In this document: positions 1-8,706 of the stretch, piece after piece
Layout of the letters: every line of letters starts with the position of its first letter
Numbering within the stretch: the first letter of the stretch is position 1
Source: Roseiarcus sp963775575
Lineage (GTDB): Bacteria > Pseudomonadota > Alphaproteobacteria > Rhizobiales > Beijerinckiaceae
NCBI GenBank assembly: GCA_963775575.1
Contig: CAVZJG010000002.1
Span: forward strand, 1,612,001-1,676,000
Direction of reading: 5' to 3'
DNA length: 64,000 nt
Position numbers and translations under genes: made by a program
Notes under the pieces: model-generated
Seen by the model: only the letters and a program-made list of their open reading frames with translations
What the model was told of the DNA's origin: nothing
Databases searched by the model: none

Positions 1-67
1 GCAAGCGCGACGCCACGGAAATCTTGCCGACGAAGCGGCGCTCCTCGCGGAGCCTACGAGCTTCGTC

Positions 68-766
68 TCAGCCCCACGGCAACAGTTTTCTCCAGTTCCT
101 CGGCACATATTCGAGGAGCTTGTTGAACCCCGGAGTCGCCTTGGCGATCGCGCTAACGTAGTGGCGCACGTAGGTTTGTCTTGCATAGGACTTCGAGTCC
201 ACCCAGCAGAACTGCAGACTCATGCGCTGGCTCTTCTGGGGGAGGAAGCCATGCCACGACTTGTCGGAAACTCGGAACAGGCACATCTTGCCGAATTCCG
301 GCTTATATTCGAAGGCGTAGTCCTCACGGTCGTTGCTGCGCAGGATGCGCAGCCGACCCCGCTCGTAGGGATATTCGCGGGTGAAACCCAGCAGCACGGT
401 GAAGATCTTGTGCTTCGAATCGGGGTGCGCGTAGCCTTCGTTGTAGTGGCCGGTGGTGTTTCCCATCATGACGAGCGTCGGATAGGTTTTGGAGAGATCG
501 ACGCCGAATTTCTTCTCGACGATCTTGCGGAATCGGGGGTTCTGCAAATCCTTGAGCACGGCGTCGAATTTCGGCCCGTAGCGCAGGTTGGGAACGCCAT
601 ACGTGCCGCGATGGGGAATGACCGGCGCGTCCGCCAAGACCTCGTCCCTTCGGCTCAACGGAATCGCCTGATCGACGAAGGCGTAATCGTAAGGATCGTG
701 GCGAACCTCCATCGCGGCAAGCGCGGCTTCGTCCAACATGACAAACGGTGGATCAACCTGTGACAT
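68..766 (-). CDS. 2OG-Fe(II) oxygenase-like protein A
   Basis: Predicted non-haem iron, 2-oxoglutarate-dependent oxygenase of 232 residues. The usual metal ligands are visible: an HxD pair (H114, D116, in GYAHPDSK) and a distal His (H172, in SWHGF), followed by an Arg near 181 where 2-oxoglutarate is normally held. No signal peptide, so cytosolic. The substrate cannot be told from sequence. A related oxygenase lies 86 bp upstream on the same strand, so the two may share a transcript. Family assignment is fairly safe; the role is unknown. Confidence 0.75.
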   Translation of the reverse strand: MSQVDPPFVMLDEAALAAMEVRHDPYDYAFVDQAIPLSRRDEVLADAPVIPHRGTYGVPNLRYGPKFDAVLKDLQNPRFRKIVEKKFGVDLSKTYPTLVMMGNTTGHYNEGYAHPDSKHKIFTVLLGFTREYPYERGRLRILRSNDREDYAFEYKPEFGKMCLFRVSDKSWHGFLPQKSQRMSLQFCWVDSKSYARQTYVRHYVSAIAKATPGFNKLLEYVPRNWRKLLPWG

Positions 767-852
767 GGTTTTCCCTCTTGAATTGCGCGCAAGCCGCGGT
801 CAACGAATCGAACGCTTCGAGCGCTTGGGCTCTGTTCCCTGGCGTCGCGATT

Positions 853-1551
853 TCATTTGCGCCCCAGGGTCACAGGCCGGTCCGGCAGACAAAGTTGCCA
901 ACGATCGCGCCAATCGGGGACGACGTAATTGACTTCCAGCAAGCGGCGCACGCCGATGATCGGACGCTTTTCAAATCCGTGGAAGGTCGTTTCGCTGCGA
1001 ACGAAAATCACGGCGCTGTTGAATTTCGCCATTCCGCGATCGACCCATTTTTGATTGGCGTCGTAGATGTCGGTGCCCCAGTTCTTCGCTTCCGGCCCGG
1101 TGCACAGGTAGATCACCATCGAGAACAGCTTGGCGGTGATGTCGGGATGCGGCTTGAGCCACATGCCGTCGGTGTCCTGCATATATTCGATCCGCAAAAA
1201 GCCGCCCTCGAGCCTTTCCGGCGCAAGCCGACAGGTCTCGGAAAACTGCCGCGCGACCTCGGGGCGTTGGAACGCTTCGACAAAAGCCTTCACGGTGGGA
1301 AAGTCTTCTTGCAGCTTGGGCGTGAAGAAGGTGCGTTTCCGGTTGTTCTCGCCCAGGTCGCGCACGCCGCCGCAATCGGCGAAATCCGGCGGCTTGATCG
1401 GCAACGTCATCACGCCGATGCAAGCGCTCTCGGGCAGCGCGTCGTCCAGCAACCATCGGGTGTAAGGCGATTCCAGCCGTTTGGACTTTTTCAACGCGCC
1501 GATGAAATGCCGGGCCGTTTCGGCCGGATCGGAAACAACGGGAAATGTCAC
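853..1551 (-). CDS. 2OG-Fe(II) oxygenase-like protein B
   Basis: Second predicted Fe(II)/2-oxoglutarate oxygenase, also 232 residues but divergent from its neighbour. It carries the facial triad H135 and D137 (KPHPDITAK) and H191 (TTFHGFEKR), with Arg residues at about 202-203 for the co-substrate. It is first in the probable two-gene transcript. The pair looks like an old tandem duplication that has diverged, judged by equal length and the same order of motifs; this is inference from reading, not from an alignment. Confidence 0.75.
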   Translation of the reverse strand: MTFPVVSDPAETARHFIGALKKSKRLESPYTRWLLDDALPESACIGVMTLPIKPPDFADCGGVRDLGENNRKRTFFTPKLQEDFPTVKAFVEAFQRPEVARQFSETCRLAPERLEGGFLRIEYMQDTDGMWLKPHPDITAKLFSMVIYLCTGPEAKNWGTDIYDANQKWVDRGMAKFNSAVIFVRSETTFHGFEKRPIIGVRRLLEVNYVVPDWRDRWQLCLPDRPVTLGRK

Positions 1552-1885
1552 GAGCCGCTCCTATCGTTGGTCAATGAAAACTCGGTCACGCCCCTGCTCC
1601 TCCGGCGGCGCCGTCGGCCAGCGGCCGCCGCAGGCCTGATCTCCCGGCGCGTGGGCGGACCTCGAGGCTGTCCGGCCTCCGCCCATCGAGCCGGCCGCAG
1701 ACGGCCTCGCGGCCCGGACCAGCCGCGCCACGGACTGCTTTTATGCCGTTTTCGCCGAGAATGGGTGCGGCGCGTTGACCCAGGCCGCCGATCGTGGCGG
1801 GAACGACAAGCGGAACCGCCCGGGCTGGCGCCGTAAGCGGCCGGCTGGTTGGGCGGACTTCGCCGGATCGGCGCGGCGAAGAAAA
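1552..1885. other. Non-coding stretch upstream of oxygenase pair
   Basis: No convincing gene. Very GC-rich; open frames here have no family resemblance. It must hold the promoter of the oxygenase pair and the region downstream of the minus-strand tRNA-Gly copy. I see no clear terminator or promoter. Confidence 0.4.
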
Positions 1886-1959
1886 TGGAGCGGGCGAAGG
1901 GAATCGAACCCTCGTGTGAAGCTTGGGAAGTTTCTATTCTACCATGGAACTACGCCTGC
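1886..1959 (-). tRNA. tRNA-Gly(CCC), degenerate second copy
   Basis: A 74-nt tRNA-Gly sequence on the minus strand, ending in an encoded CCA. The anticodon loop reads TTCCCAA (anticodon CCC). The 3' 45 nt are identical to the tRNA-Gly at 5057-5130, but the 5' part has changes: an A-C mismatch at acceptor position 3-70 and an A-C mismatch in the anticodon stem. Promoter-side sequence beyond the 5' end is also shared with the other copy. It is probably a decaying duplicate and may not be charged well; alternatively a functional but weak paralogue. Confidence 0.75.
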
Positions 1960-2166
1960 GCTCGCCCTTTGCAAGGGACGGCGCGAGGTCGTCATAGCGC
2001 GGCGCGCGCGGCGAAGGAGGCGCGCACCGGCCCATCTAACGATCGTCCGCCGCCCGGCTTGGGCAGGCCGCGTTCGCCGCAGGCGCAAGGCGGCGCGTTT
2101 CAGCATGGCCTTCATTGTCATTCTGCCGCGGCGTGCGCTATGGACTCATGCCAGAAATATTATACT

Positions 2167-3396
2167 TTAAGGCCGGCGACCCCTAAAGATAAACGCTCTT
2201 GCCATCTTCCACGGATATTTGTAGATGAACCACAGTTTTGTGCGCGTTGGTGCGTTCCTAACGAATTTGCGAACGCATCTATAGATCATGCTTCTGACCG
2301 ATCGACGTTCGTGGCCGCTCGACATCCTCCTGAGATCAACGGCGTCAAGTAAGAGAGTTATATCACTCGCCTCAAGCGCATAGGGCCTAAATAAACTGAA
2401 CTCGGCCAACTTTATTGCCGAGGCGGAACGCAAATAGGCATATTCCCGCGACGTCAGACGGCTCTCGAACGCCGCCGCAATTCGTTCGAGGTCTCTCGCG
2501 ACCCGCGCTTCGGCGAGCGCCGCCCGGTTAAAATCGAGGTCAGGCCGGCGCTCGACCACGCGTCGCGCGGAAAGAGCGGCAAGCTGAGAGAATACGGCCT
2601 GTATCCGTCCTTCCACGACATTCGCTCCAGATACGCTCGCAGTATGAACTCGGTAACAACCATGAATATCGCTCAGAGTAGCCAGACGGCCGAAGCGTTG
2701 CGCTCGCCAGAACAAGTCGACGTCCTCGGAGTGATGGACATGTCTATAGCCAAGAGATTTAATAACAGATGTTCTCATCATTAATAACGAGTGAGGAAGA
2801 TAAGGTTCGAATGCAGGATACGCAAAGAAATTGTGCCTCACATCCAGACCCTGACCCACGTACCTGCGTCCATTTAGTCTACCATCTTCATCAATTTCAT
2901 AAAACGCCGAGGATACGGCAATGTAACTCGCGTTTTCCTGCAAGAAATTGACCTGGTCGGTAAATCGACGCGGGAACGAATAGTCATCCGCATCGATCCG
3001 CGCTGTGAATGGCGCCGATACGTAGCGAAGGCCCTCGTTCAGCGCTTCAACAATGCCAGAATTCTCTTGTCTTACCAAAAGAATCGGTTGCAGTTCGTCA
3101 CGAAAGCCTCTGATTACGTCTGCTGTTCCATCAGTGGAGCCGTCATCAACAATTATCAATCGGAAGCAAGGGTAATCTTGTCTGAATACGCTTTCTAAGG
3201 CTTGCCGGATCACGTTCTCCGCGTTGAAGGCGGGCACAAGCACGTCTACGAGAGGCCGCGCTTTACCGATAAATTCCGGAGGGGATGGAAACGACGGCTC
3301 ATCCAGGGTTGAATGCAGAGCGTTAGCGGACGCCGCCCACTGGGCTTCCTTCTCAAGCCGCCCAACCTCGCTTCGCTTGTCAATTTCGATGAACAT
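2167..3396 (-). CDS. GT2 family glycosyltransferase
   Basis: Glycosyltransferase family 2 protein of 409 residues. The GT-A fold begins near residue 50 (VDVLVPAFNAENVIRQALES), with the nucleotide-binding IIVDDGSTDG at 81-90 and the metal-binding DADD at 135-138. It probably adds a sugar from a nucleotide-sugar donor to a surface polysaccharide or glycolipid. There are no clear membrane helices. Its codon use and GC are lower than the flanking core genes, and it sits between two tRNA-Gly copies, both of which suggest acquisition. Donor and acceptor are unknown. Confidence 0.85.
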   Translation of the reverse strand: MFIEIDKRSEVGRLEKEAQWAASANALHSTLDEPSFPSPPEFIGKARPLVDVLVPAFNAENVIRQALESVFRQDYPCFRLIIVDDGSTDGTADVIRGFRDELQPILLVRQENSGIVEALNEGLRYVSAPFTARIDADDYSFPRRFTDQVNFLQENASYIAVSSAFYEIDEDGRLNGRRYVGQGLDVRHNFFAYPAFEPYLPHSLLMMRTSVIKSLGYRHVHHSEDVDLFWRAQRFGRLATLSDIHGCYRVHTASVSGANVVEGRIQAVFSQLAALSARRVVERRPDLDFNRAALAEARVARDLERIAAAFESRLTSREYAYLRSASAIKLAEFSLFRPYALEASDITLLLDAVDLRRMSSGHERRSVRSMIYRCVRKFVRNAPTRTKLWFIYKYPWKMARAFIFRGRRP

Positions 3397-3820
3397 GTTT
3401 CACCCCATAGCGAAGACGAAGCCGCAAGCGCGCTTGTCCTATTCATGGCGGCGCAAGCGGGATTAAGAGAACGGCGGTCGAACCCCCTAAAGGTCCGGGC
3501 GCGGCCGCGAATCCCCGCGCTTGAAGATGACCGCCTGCGTGAATCGCAGGCCCTTGCCGGTGGAATGGCCGCGGCGCCGAAAATCCTCGAGAGCGCGGGC
3601 GGCCAAGAGACATCGGTTGCGCGTTTTCTCCTCGCCCAATGAGGAATCCGACGAAAGCTGTCTGTGAAGCGCTCCCGCCACGCTTGCTCAAGCACGTCGC
3701 CATCGGGCGAGTCAATGCGTCGCCGACGCCAGGACGCGTCAGCGCGCGAAGGCCGAGCGGCTTGGATAAGGCGGACCGATCGTTTTGACGAAGCTGGTGT
3801 TTCGAAGGGGGGAACGCCGG
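3397..3820. other. Intergenic, no gene recognised
   Basis: No supported gene. Open frames on the minus strand are arginine-rich shadows without recognisable motifs. The region separates the GT2 gene from the 3' end of the broken FkbM methyltransferase and may contain decayed coding sequence. Confidence 0.35.
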
Positions 3821-4500
3821 CTAAGCGCGGTGTCGCCAGCTAAACGTGACGACGGTTCTGGCGGAATGCCATGGGTCATAAATAAAATCTTTGGCGCTGA
3901 GCGTATCGAAAACCTTTTTGACCCCGCCACGCCCGATAACTTTAGGATGAAGTTCCATCATGATCTTATTAACCCCAGAGAGATCAATATTATCGAATAT
4001 TGTCTCCTCGGCGCCTTCGATATCAACAATGAGCATTGTTGGCTCCACTCGGCGAGACGCCGCTGAAAACTAGACCGAACCACGCGCACCTTGTTCTCGT
4101 CCCCGTATAACAGCGATGATTCTCAAAAATCCTTATGAATCGCAAAGTCGATAATCCCATTCGCGTCGCCAAGCACTTCGTTAAATACCGAAGCCTCGAC
4201 TTGATTGAGCGCGTGGGTTCGTTTGATGATTGGTATCAGATTCGGATTGGCTTCGATCGCGTAAACCTTCCTGGTGCGAGGGTTCCTGGCCGCGATCGTG
4301 GAAATAAGACCTACCCCTGCGCCGATTTCCAGGATCACTTCCCCGTCTTGAATCAATTCGCCGAGCTCGTCAGCCTCAGGATGTTCGTAATAACCCGACT
4401 CGAGAGCGTCGTGAATCGCCGGCGTCACAAGCGACCTGGGTATTTCAAGAACAATTCCGTGAACAATATACCGATTGCATGGTTCCATAGCGTTCTTCAT
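3821..4500 (-). pseudogene. FkbM-family methyltransferase, broken
   Basis: Remains of a SAM-dependent FkbM-type methyltransferase. The 5' part (start codon at 4498-4500) encodes the SAM-binding segment with ILEIGAGVGLIS and YAIEANPN. An in-frame TGA at about 4123-4125 follows HKDF at a place where FkbM proteins normally have Trp (DFW), so it is probably TGG to TGA. Reading can be continued to about 4050, then a frameshift is needed to enter the C-terminal part with the FkbM hallmark MLIVDIEGAEE. One nonsense change and one frameshift make it non-functional. FkbM enzymes often O-methylate sugars and usually sit with glycosyltransferases, as here. Confidence 0.8.
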
Positions 4501-4640
4501 TCGCTGCGAACTCCTTGGAAAGCCGTTGGCGGAATTACGGCGCCAGGATACGAATTTCCCAAATTCGCCCTCCGCCGGCGGCGCAGATCTTCTCGATTGG
4601 AGCCGCCCCGCCCCGTCGCACGCCAAGCCGTTGGCCTCGC

Positions 4641-4790
4641 GGAAGCATGGAGGTCCGAAGTCTTGCGGCTGTCCATGGCGCGCTTTCCGCGCGCCGCCTC
4701 CGGCGGTCGAAGACCATCGACAGCCGCAAAACTTCGGATACAAGAGGCTTCCATAAGCTCGACGGCGCTCCCCGCCGAACTGGCGCCGGC
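4641..4790. repeat. Palindromic repeat family A, copy 1
   Basis: Long imperfect hairpin. The left arm near 4654-4678 (TCCGAAGTCTTGCGGCTGTC) pairs with 4714-4738 with about two mismatches in 25; outer arms GGAAGC and GGCTTCC also pair; the loop is about 35 nt and GC-rich. The right flank (4752-4790) matches, in inverse orientation, the left flank of the hairpin at 12480-12635, including the string GGGAGCGCCGTCGA. The two are therefore copies of one element, not chance palindromes. It has no coding capacity and may be a MITE or a structured RNA. Confidence 0.7.
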
Positions 4791-4839
4791 GCAGATCGCG
4801 CCGCTTGCAGGCGACTGGGGTAACAGGATACCTCAGCCG

Positions 4840-4982
4840 GTCAGCGCGCCGGCGCCGCCTCGCGGGCGAATCCCCCGCCGCGCCGCGGGGCGCCGGAAAA
4901 CGTCACGCAAGTCCTTGAAACCAAACCATCGCGTCCGAAAATGAGCAAACCTCGATCGGCAGGCCGCCGCGCCGCCGCGCCG
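4840..4982. repeat. Dispersed repeat R, divergent copy 1
   Basis: Shares the core CGTCACGCAAG-(T/C)CCTTGAAA and the following ACCATCGCGTCCGAAAATG segment with two better-matched copies near 30050-30240 and 39630-39855. The similarity runs over about 140 bp but is clearly lower than between the other two copies. It contains short inverted repeats. No protein-coding role is credible. It lies just downstream of tRNA-Gly on the minus strand. Confidence 0.55.
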
Positions 4983-5056
4983 TGTATGGGTGACGACACA
5001 AATCTTCGCGCCCCGCCCAAACTTACGGGAGAAGCGCGAAATCTCGCCAAAATAAT

Positions 5057-5130
5057 TGGAGCGGGCGAAGGGAATCGAACCCTCGTGTGAAGCTTGGGAA
5101 GCTTCCGTTCTGCCATTGAACTACGCCCGC
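5057..5130 (-). tRNA. tRNA-Gly(CCC)
   Basis: Standard 74-nt cloverleaf on the minus strand with encoded CCA. The acceptor GCGGGCG pairs fully with CGCCCGC; the anticodon stem GAAGC/GCTTC is perfect and the loop TTCCCAA gives anticodon CCC, reading GGG codons. The TPsiC arm contains the usual GGTTCGATTCC. This is the intact member of a pair with the degenerate copy 3.1 kb away. Confidence 0.95.
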
Positions 5131-5212
5131 GGTCGCCCTTCTCGAGGGACGGCGCGAGGTCGTTTATAGCGCGGGGCGCGCGCGGGCGGCAAGCGCGGCG
5201 AGCGGCGGTTCT

Positions 5213-6424
5213 TCAGGCCGCGCCGAAGTCGCGGAAATGCTTCGACAGCTTCAGCCCCTGGCCCTGGTAGTTCGACGTCGCGCTCGCGCCGTAGAGTTCG
5301 TCGGCGGCGTCGGCCAGTTCTTCGAAGATGAGGCGGCCGACCGGCTGCCCGTCCTCGATCAGGAACGGCACGTCGCGGCTGCGCACTTCCAGCACGGCGC
5401 GCGCGCTCGGCAGGCCGTCCGGGCCGTGGCCGAAGCCGGGATCGAAGAAGCCGGCGTAGTGCACGCGGAACTCGCCGATCGCCGGATCGATCGGCGCCAT
5501 TTCGGCGGCGAGGTCGGGCGGAATCTGCACCTTCTCCCGGCTGGCGAGAATGTAGAACTCGTCCGGGTCGAGAATGAGCCGTCCGTCCGCGCGCGCGTAG
5601 ATCGGCTCCCAGAAATCCTCGGCGGCGTAGCCGGCGGGCTGGTCGACGTCGATCACATTGCCGTTCTTGATGGCGCGATAGCCGACGATCTCCCTGGCCT
5701 CGCCGCTCAGCGCGACGCGCATCACCAAGCCCTCGCGCACGTCGATGGCGCCGTCGACCAGCGGGCTCTGCGCGTGCCGCTTGCGTATTTCGTCGTCGCT
5801 CAAGGTGAATTTGAACTTGTCCATATGCTGCGAGCTGCGGCTGCGGAAGCGGATTTGGCTGAGCCGCGATCCTTCGCGCACACGGACGCTGAAGCTGCGC
5901 GGCGAAATCTCCAACCACAGATCGCCGCGATAGCCCAACGGCGCCTCGTCGAAGGCTTCGGCGCGATCGACGATCAGGCGCGTGAAGATGTCGAGCCGGC
6001 CGGTTGAACTCTTGGGATTGGCGGCGCCCGACAGGCTCGGCAGGAGCGAGAGGCTTTCCGCCAGCCGCGCGATATAGACGATCCCCTTCTCCAGCACCGC
6101 GCCGTCGCCGCTCAGCGAGACCGGTTCGGGGCTGAGGCTGTCGAGATGCTCCTTCACCGTTCGCCTCCGGCCGGGCAGGAAGCTGGCGCGGACGCGGTAG
6201 GCCACTTTGCCGAGCCTCAGATCCAGGCTGGCGGGCTGAAATTGCTCGTCCTCGATCGCGCGCGCCGCGACAATCAGGCGGCGACGCGCCATCGCCTTGA
6301 TCTTGCGGCGCGCGAACAAGCCGAACGGCGCGTCGAAATAGCCGTCCTCGGCAAGCTCGGTCCCTTCGAGCAGTTTCGGCGGCGCATGGCGCCGGCGCGC
6401 GGCGGTCTTCGGCTCAGGGCTCAT
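5213..6424 (-). CDS. dcd: dCTP deaminase, long alphaproteobacterial form
   Basis: 2'-Deoxycytidine 5'-triphosphate deaminase, which turns dCTP into dUTP for thymidylate synthesis in the cytosol. At 403 residues it is about twice the E. coli enzyme, as is usual for the two-domain form in alphaproteobacteria. The trimer-type dUTPase/Dcd signature NPKSSTGRLDIFTR is at 137-150; QPASLDLRLG lies near 64-72; a second domain follows from about 240. It is transcribed away from metZ, with the SAM-II leader between them. Confidence 0.85.
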   Translation of the reverse strand: MSPEPKTAARRRHAPPKLLEGTELAEDGYFDAPFGLFARRKIKAMARRRLIVAARAIEDEQFQPASLDLRLGKVAYRVRASFLPGRRRTVKEHLDSLSPEPVSLSGDGAVLEKGIVYIARLAESLSLLPSLSGAANPKSSTGRLDIFTRLIVDRAEAFDEAPLGYRGDLWLEISPRSFSVRVREGSRLSQIRFRSRSSQHMDKFKFTLSDDEIRKRHAQSPLVDGAIDVREGLVMRVALSGEAREIVGYRAIKNGNVIDVDQPAGYAAEDFWEPIYARADGRLILDPDEFYILASREKVQIPPDLAAEMAPIDPAIGEFRVHYAGFFDPGFGHGPDGLPSARAVLEVRSRDVPFLIEDGQPVGRLIFEELADAADELYGASATSNYQGQGLKLSKHFRDFGAA

Positions 6425-6524
6425 GGCGGGCGGTCCGGCGCATCCCGCCCACTATATCGGCTTTCCCGCGCCATGGGAGTCGCCCGGCGGCGCCGTCAAC
6501 ATGTTGTTTTCGCGGCGGCGCAAG

Positions 6525-6553
6525 TTGACGCCAGGGGGAGAGGCGGACTAAGG
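6525..6553 (+). promoter_or_regulatory. Possible sigma-70-type promoter of metZ
   Basis: TTGACG at 6525-6530 is a good -35 box; 17 nt further is CTAAGG (6548-6553), a poor -10. A start near 6560 would begin the transcript just before the SAM-II aptamer, which is what makes this candidate reasonable. The -10 is weak, so confidence is low. Confidence 0.35.
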
Positions 6554-6562
6554 AGGCGCGTT

Positions 6563-6620
6563 CGTGGTCATTTGAGCCGGTCGGCTTGCCGCCACGTAAA
6601 ACAACGGGCTAAAAGATCGG
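6563..6620 (+). promoter_or_regulatory. SAM-II riboswitch (SAM_alpha)
   Basis: The leader folds as the SAM-II H-type pseudoknot. P1 is CGTGG (6563-6567) with CCACG (6592-6596). The loop carries TCATTTGAGCC, whose AGCC (6574-6577) can pair with GGCT (6607-6610) in the conserved downstream string GGGCTAAAAG. The U-rich loop and the A run are the parts that build the SAM site in known members. High S-adenosylmethionine should reduce metZ expression. The ribosome binding site of metZ is about 65 nt past the aptamer, so control is not by the simplest direct overlap with that site. Confidence 0.88.
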
Positions 6621-6694
6621 GGCTTCACGAAGAACGCGCCCTGTTCTCGAACCCGCGTCCGGAGGATAAATCCGGGCAGCAAAGGAGCGCGCTT

Positions 6695-7900
6695 ATGGCC
6701 AATCCCCGCAAGTCCCGCGATCCCCAGACGTTGCGTCCGGCGACCCGGCTGGTTCACGGCGGCGCGATGCGTTCGCAGTTCGAGGAGACCTCCGAGGCGC
6801 TGTTCCTCACCCAGGGCTATCTCTACGACACGAGCGCGGAGGCGGAGGCGCGCTTCAAGGGCGACGCGCCGGGGTTCGTCTATTCGCGGTTCTCCAATCC
6901 GACGGTGGCGATGTTCGAGCGGCGCATGGCGCTGTTCGAAGGCGCCGAAGCGGCGCGCGCCACCGCCAGCGGCATGGCGGCGGTCACCGCCGCGCTGATG
7001 GGCCAGCTCAAGGCCGGCGATCACGTCGTCGCGGCGCGGGCGCTGTTCGGCTCGTGTCTCTATGTCGTCGAAGAGCTGCTGCCGCGCTTCGGCGTCGCCT
7101 CGACCCTGGTCGAGGGCGCGAACCTCGCCGCCTGGCGCGCCGCCATGCGCCCCAACACGCGATGCGCCTTTCTCGAAAGCCCGACCAATCCGACGCTGGA
7201 GGTGATCGACATCGCCGGCGTGGCGGAGATCGTCCACGCCGGCGGCGCGAGGCTGGTGGTCGACAACGTCTTCGCTTCGCCCATGCTGCAGCGCCCGCTG
7301 AAGCTCGGCGCCGACGGCGTCGTCTATTCCGCCACCAAGCACATCGACGGACAGGGACGCACGCTCGGCGGCGTGATCCTCGCCTCCGAGGCGTTCATTG
7401 CGGAGCACATCCACAATTTCCTGCGCCAGACCGGCCCGTGTCTTTCGCCGTTCAACGCCTGGGTCATGCTCAAGTCGCTGGAGACGCTGCCGCTACGCGT
7501 CGCCCAGATGGATCGTTCGGCGGGAAGAATCGCCGATTATCTCGCCGGCCACGCCAAAATCGCGCGCGTCTTCTATCCCGGCCGCGCCGATCATCCGCAA
7601 CGCGCCGTCGCGCAGCGGCAGATGGCGAGCGGCGGCACGCTCGTCGCGTTCGAGGTCAAGGGCGGCAAGCGGGAGGCCTTCGCGATGGCCGACGCGCTGT
7701 CGATCATCGGCATTTCCAACAACCTCGGCGACGCCAAGAGCCTGATCACTCATCCCGAGACGACGACGCACCAGCGCCTCAAGCCCGAGCAGCGCGCCGC
7801 GCTGGGCATCGGACCGGGATTGCTTCGCCTGTCGGTCGGCCTCGAAGACGTCGACGATCTGGTCGAGGATTTGGCTCAGGCGCTGGCGGCGATGGGATAA
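6695..7900 (+). CDS. metZ: O-succinylhomoserine sulfhydrylase
   Basis: PLP enzyme of the Cys/Met metabolism family that makes homocysteine from O-succinylhomoserine and sulfide in methionine synthesis; 401 residues. The PLP lysine is K215 in SATKHIDGQG, with D190 in LVVDNVF contacting the cofactor ring, and the family strings YSRFSNPT and ESPTNPT are present. The start at 6695 is chosen because AAAGGAG lies 8 nt upstream and the product then begins with the usual MetZ N-terminus (TRLVHGG at about 18). It is controlled by the SAM-II riboswitch just upstream. O-acetylhomoserine as substrate cannot be excluded. Confidence 0.93.
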   Translation: MANPRKSRDPQTLRPATRLVHGGAMRSQFEETSEALFLTQGYLYDTSAEAEARFKGDAPGFVYSRFSNPTVAMFERRMALFEGAEAARATASGMAAVTAALMGQLKAGDHVVAARALFGSCLYVVEELLPRFGVASTLVEGANLAAWRAAMRPNTRCAFLESPTNPTLEVIDIAGVAEIVHAGGARLVVDNVFASPMLQRPLKLGADGVVYSATKHIDGQGRTLGGVILASEAFIAEHIHNFLRQTGPCLSPFNAWVMLKSLETLPLRVAQMDRSAGRIADYLAGHAKIARVFYPGRADHPQRAVAQRQMASGGTLVAFEVKGGKREAFAMADALSIIGISNNLGDAKSLITHPETTTHQRLKPEQRAALGIGPGLLRLSVGLEDVDDLVEDLAQALAAMG

Positions 7901-7952
7901 GGCAAGCGGCGCGCGGCTGGGCCGCCGACACGGCGGGCTTGCGTTCCGCCTC

Positions 7953-8531
7953 TCATTGCTCCGGGTCGGCGCCGCCGGAGCCTTCGCGCGGGCGTTCGAT
8001 CGCCGGCGCGCCAGGCGTCGGGCGGCCGACCTTGCGGCGGGTCAGGAAACGCGGTCGCCGCGACGTCATCGTCTTGCCGCGCCGCCGCGGGGCGGGCCGG
8101 CGCGCCGCGATCCTGCCGAGCATCGGCGGTTCGGGTTCGGCGCGGCCGTCGACGCGCTCGACCAGCGTCGGCAGGCCGAGGGCGCGCGCCCACAGCCGCC
8201 ACTCCGCGTTGATGTCCCAATCGTCGTCGGCCTCGGCGAGAGTGACGCAAAGGTCGGGGTCGGCGTGGGCGAGGCGGATTTCGTAGGTGAAGCCGTCCTC
8301 ACGCACGCTCGACAGGCGCAGCGCCACGCCGCGATAGGCGCGGGTCGGGACCGTGACGTTCATCGGCACGCCGGCGACGACGCGCACGATGACGACGGTC
8401 TCGGCGTCGAGCCGCACCAGACGGCAGCGCCCGTCGGCGCGCGCGTCCGGCGCCGCGAACTGCCGCGGCGCGAAGGCGCCGGGCATCGGCGCCCATTGCA
8501 TCGCCAGGTTCCAGGGTTGAGCGAGGATCAT
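7953..8531 (-). CDS. Conserved hypothetical (DUF6101-like)
   Basis: Basic-tailed cytosolic protein of 192 residues. The middle has a beta-rich segment (FTYEIRLAHADPDL) followed by an acidic stretch and WRLWARALGLP; the C-terminal 60 residues are rich in Arg, Pro and Lys and may bind nucleic acid or be disordered. I associate it with a Rhizobiales family of unknown function (DUF6101), from memory only. It converges on metZ, 52 bp apart. No function can be given. Confidence 0.6.
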   Translation of the reverse strand: MILAQPWNLAMQWAPMPGAFAPRQFAAPDARADGRCRLVRLDAETVVIVRVVAGVPMNVTVPTRAYRGVALRLSSVREDGFTYEIRLAHADPDLCVTLAEADDDWDINAEWRLWARALGLPTLVERVDGRAEPEPPMLGRIAARRPAPRRRGKTMTSRRPRFLTRRKVGRPTPGAPAIERPREGSGGADPEQ

Positions 8532-8706
8532 GGCGGGAGCTTGCCGGCCCGACGGCTCAGAGCGCCCTAACGCAAGTGGTTAAACCTCGCTGAATCAGGC
8601 TTTTACCGGCATTTATCGCGCGCCATGGCTGGCGCGCGATTGCGCCGAAGAGTCAAATTTGACGCGTTCGTTTGCGGCTTCGTTGGCGAAGGCGCGCCGC
8701 GGCCGA

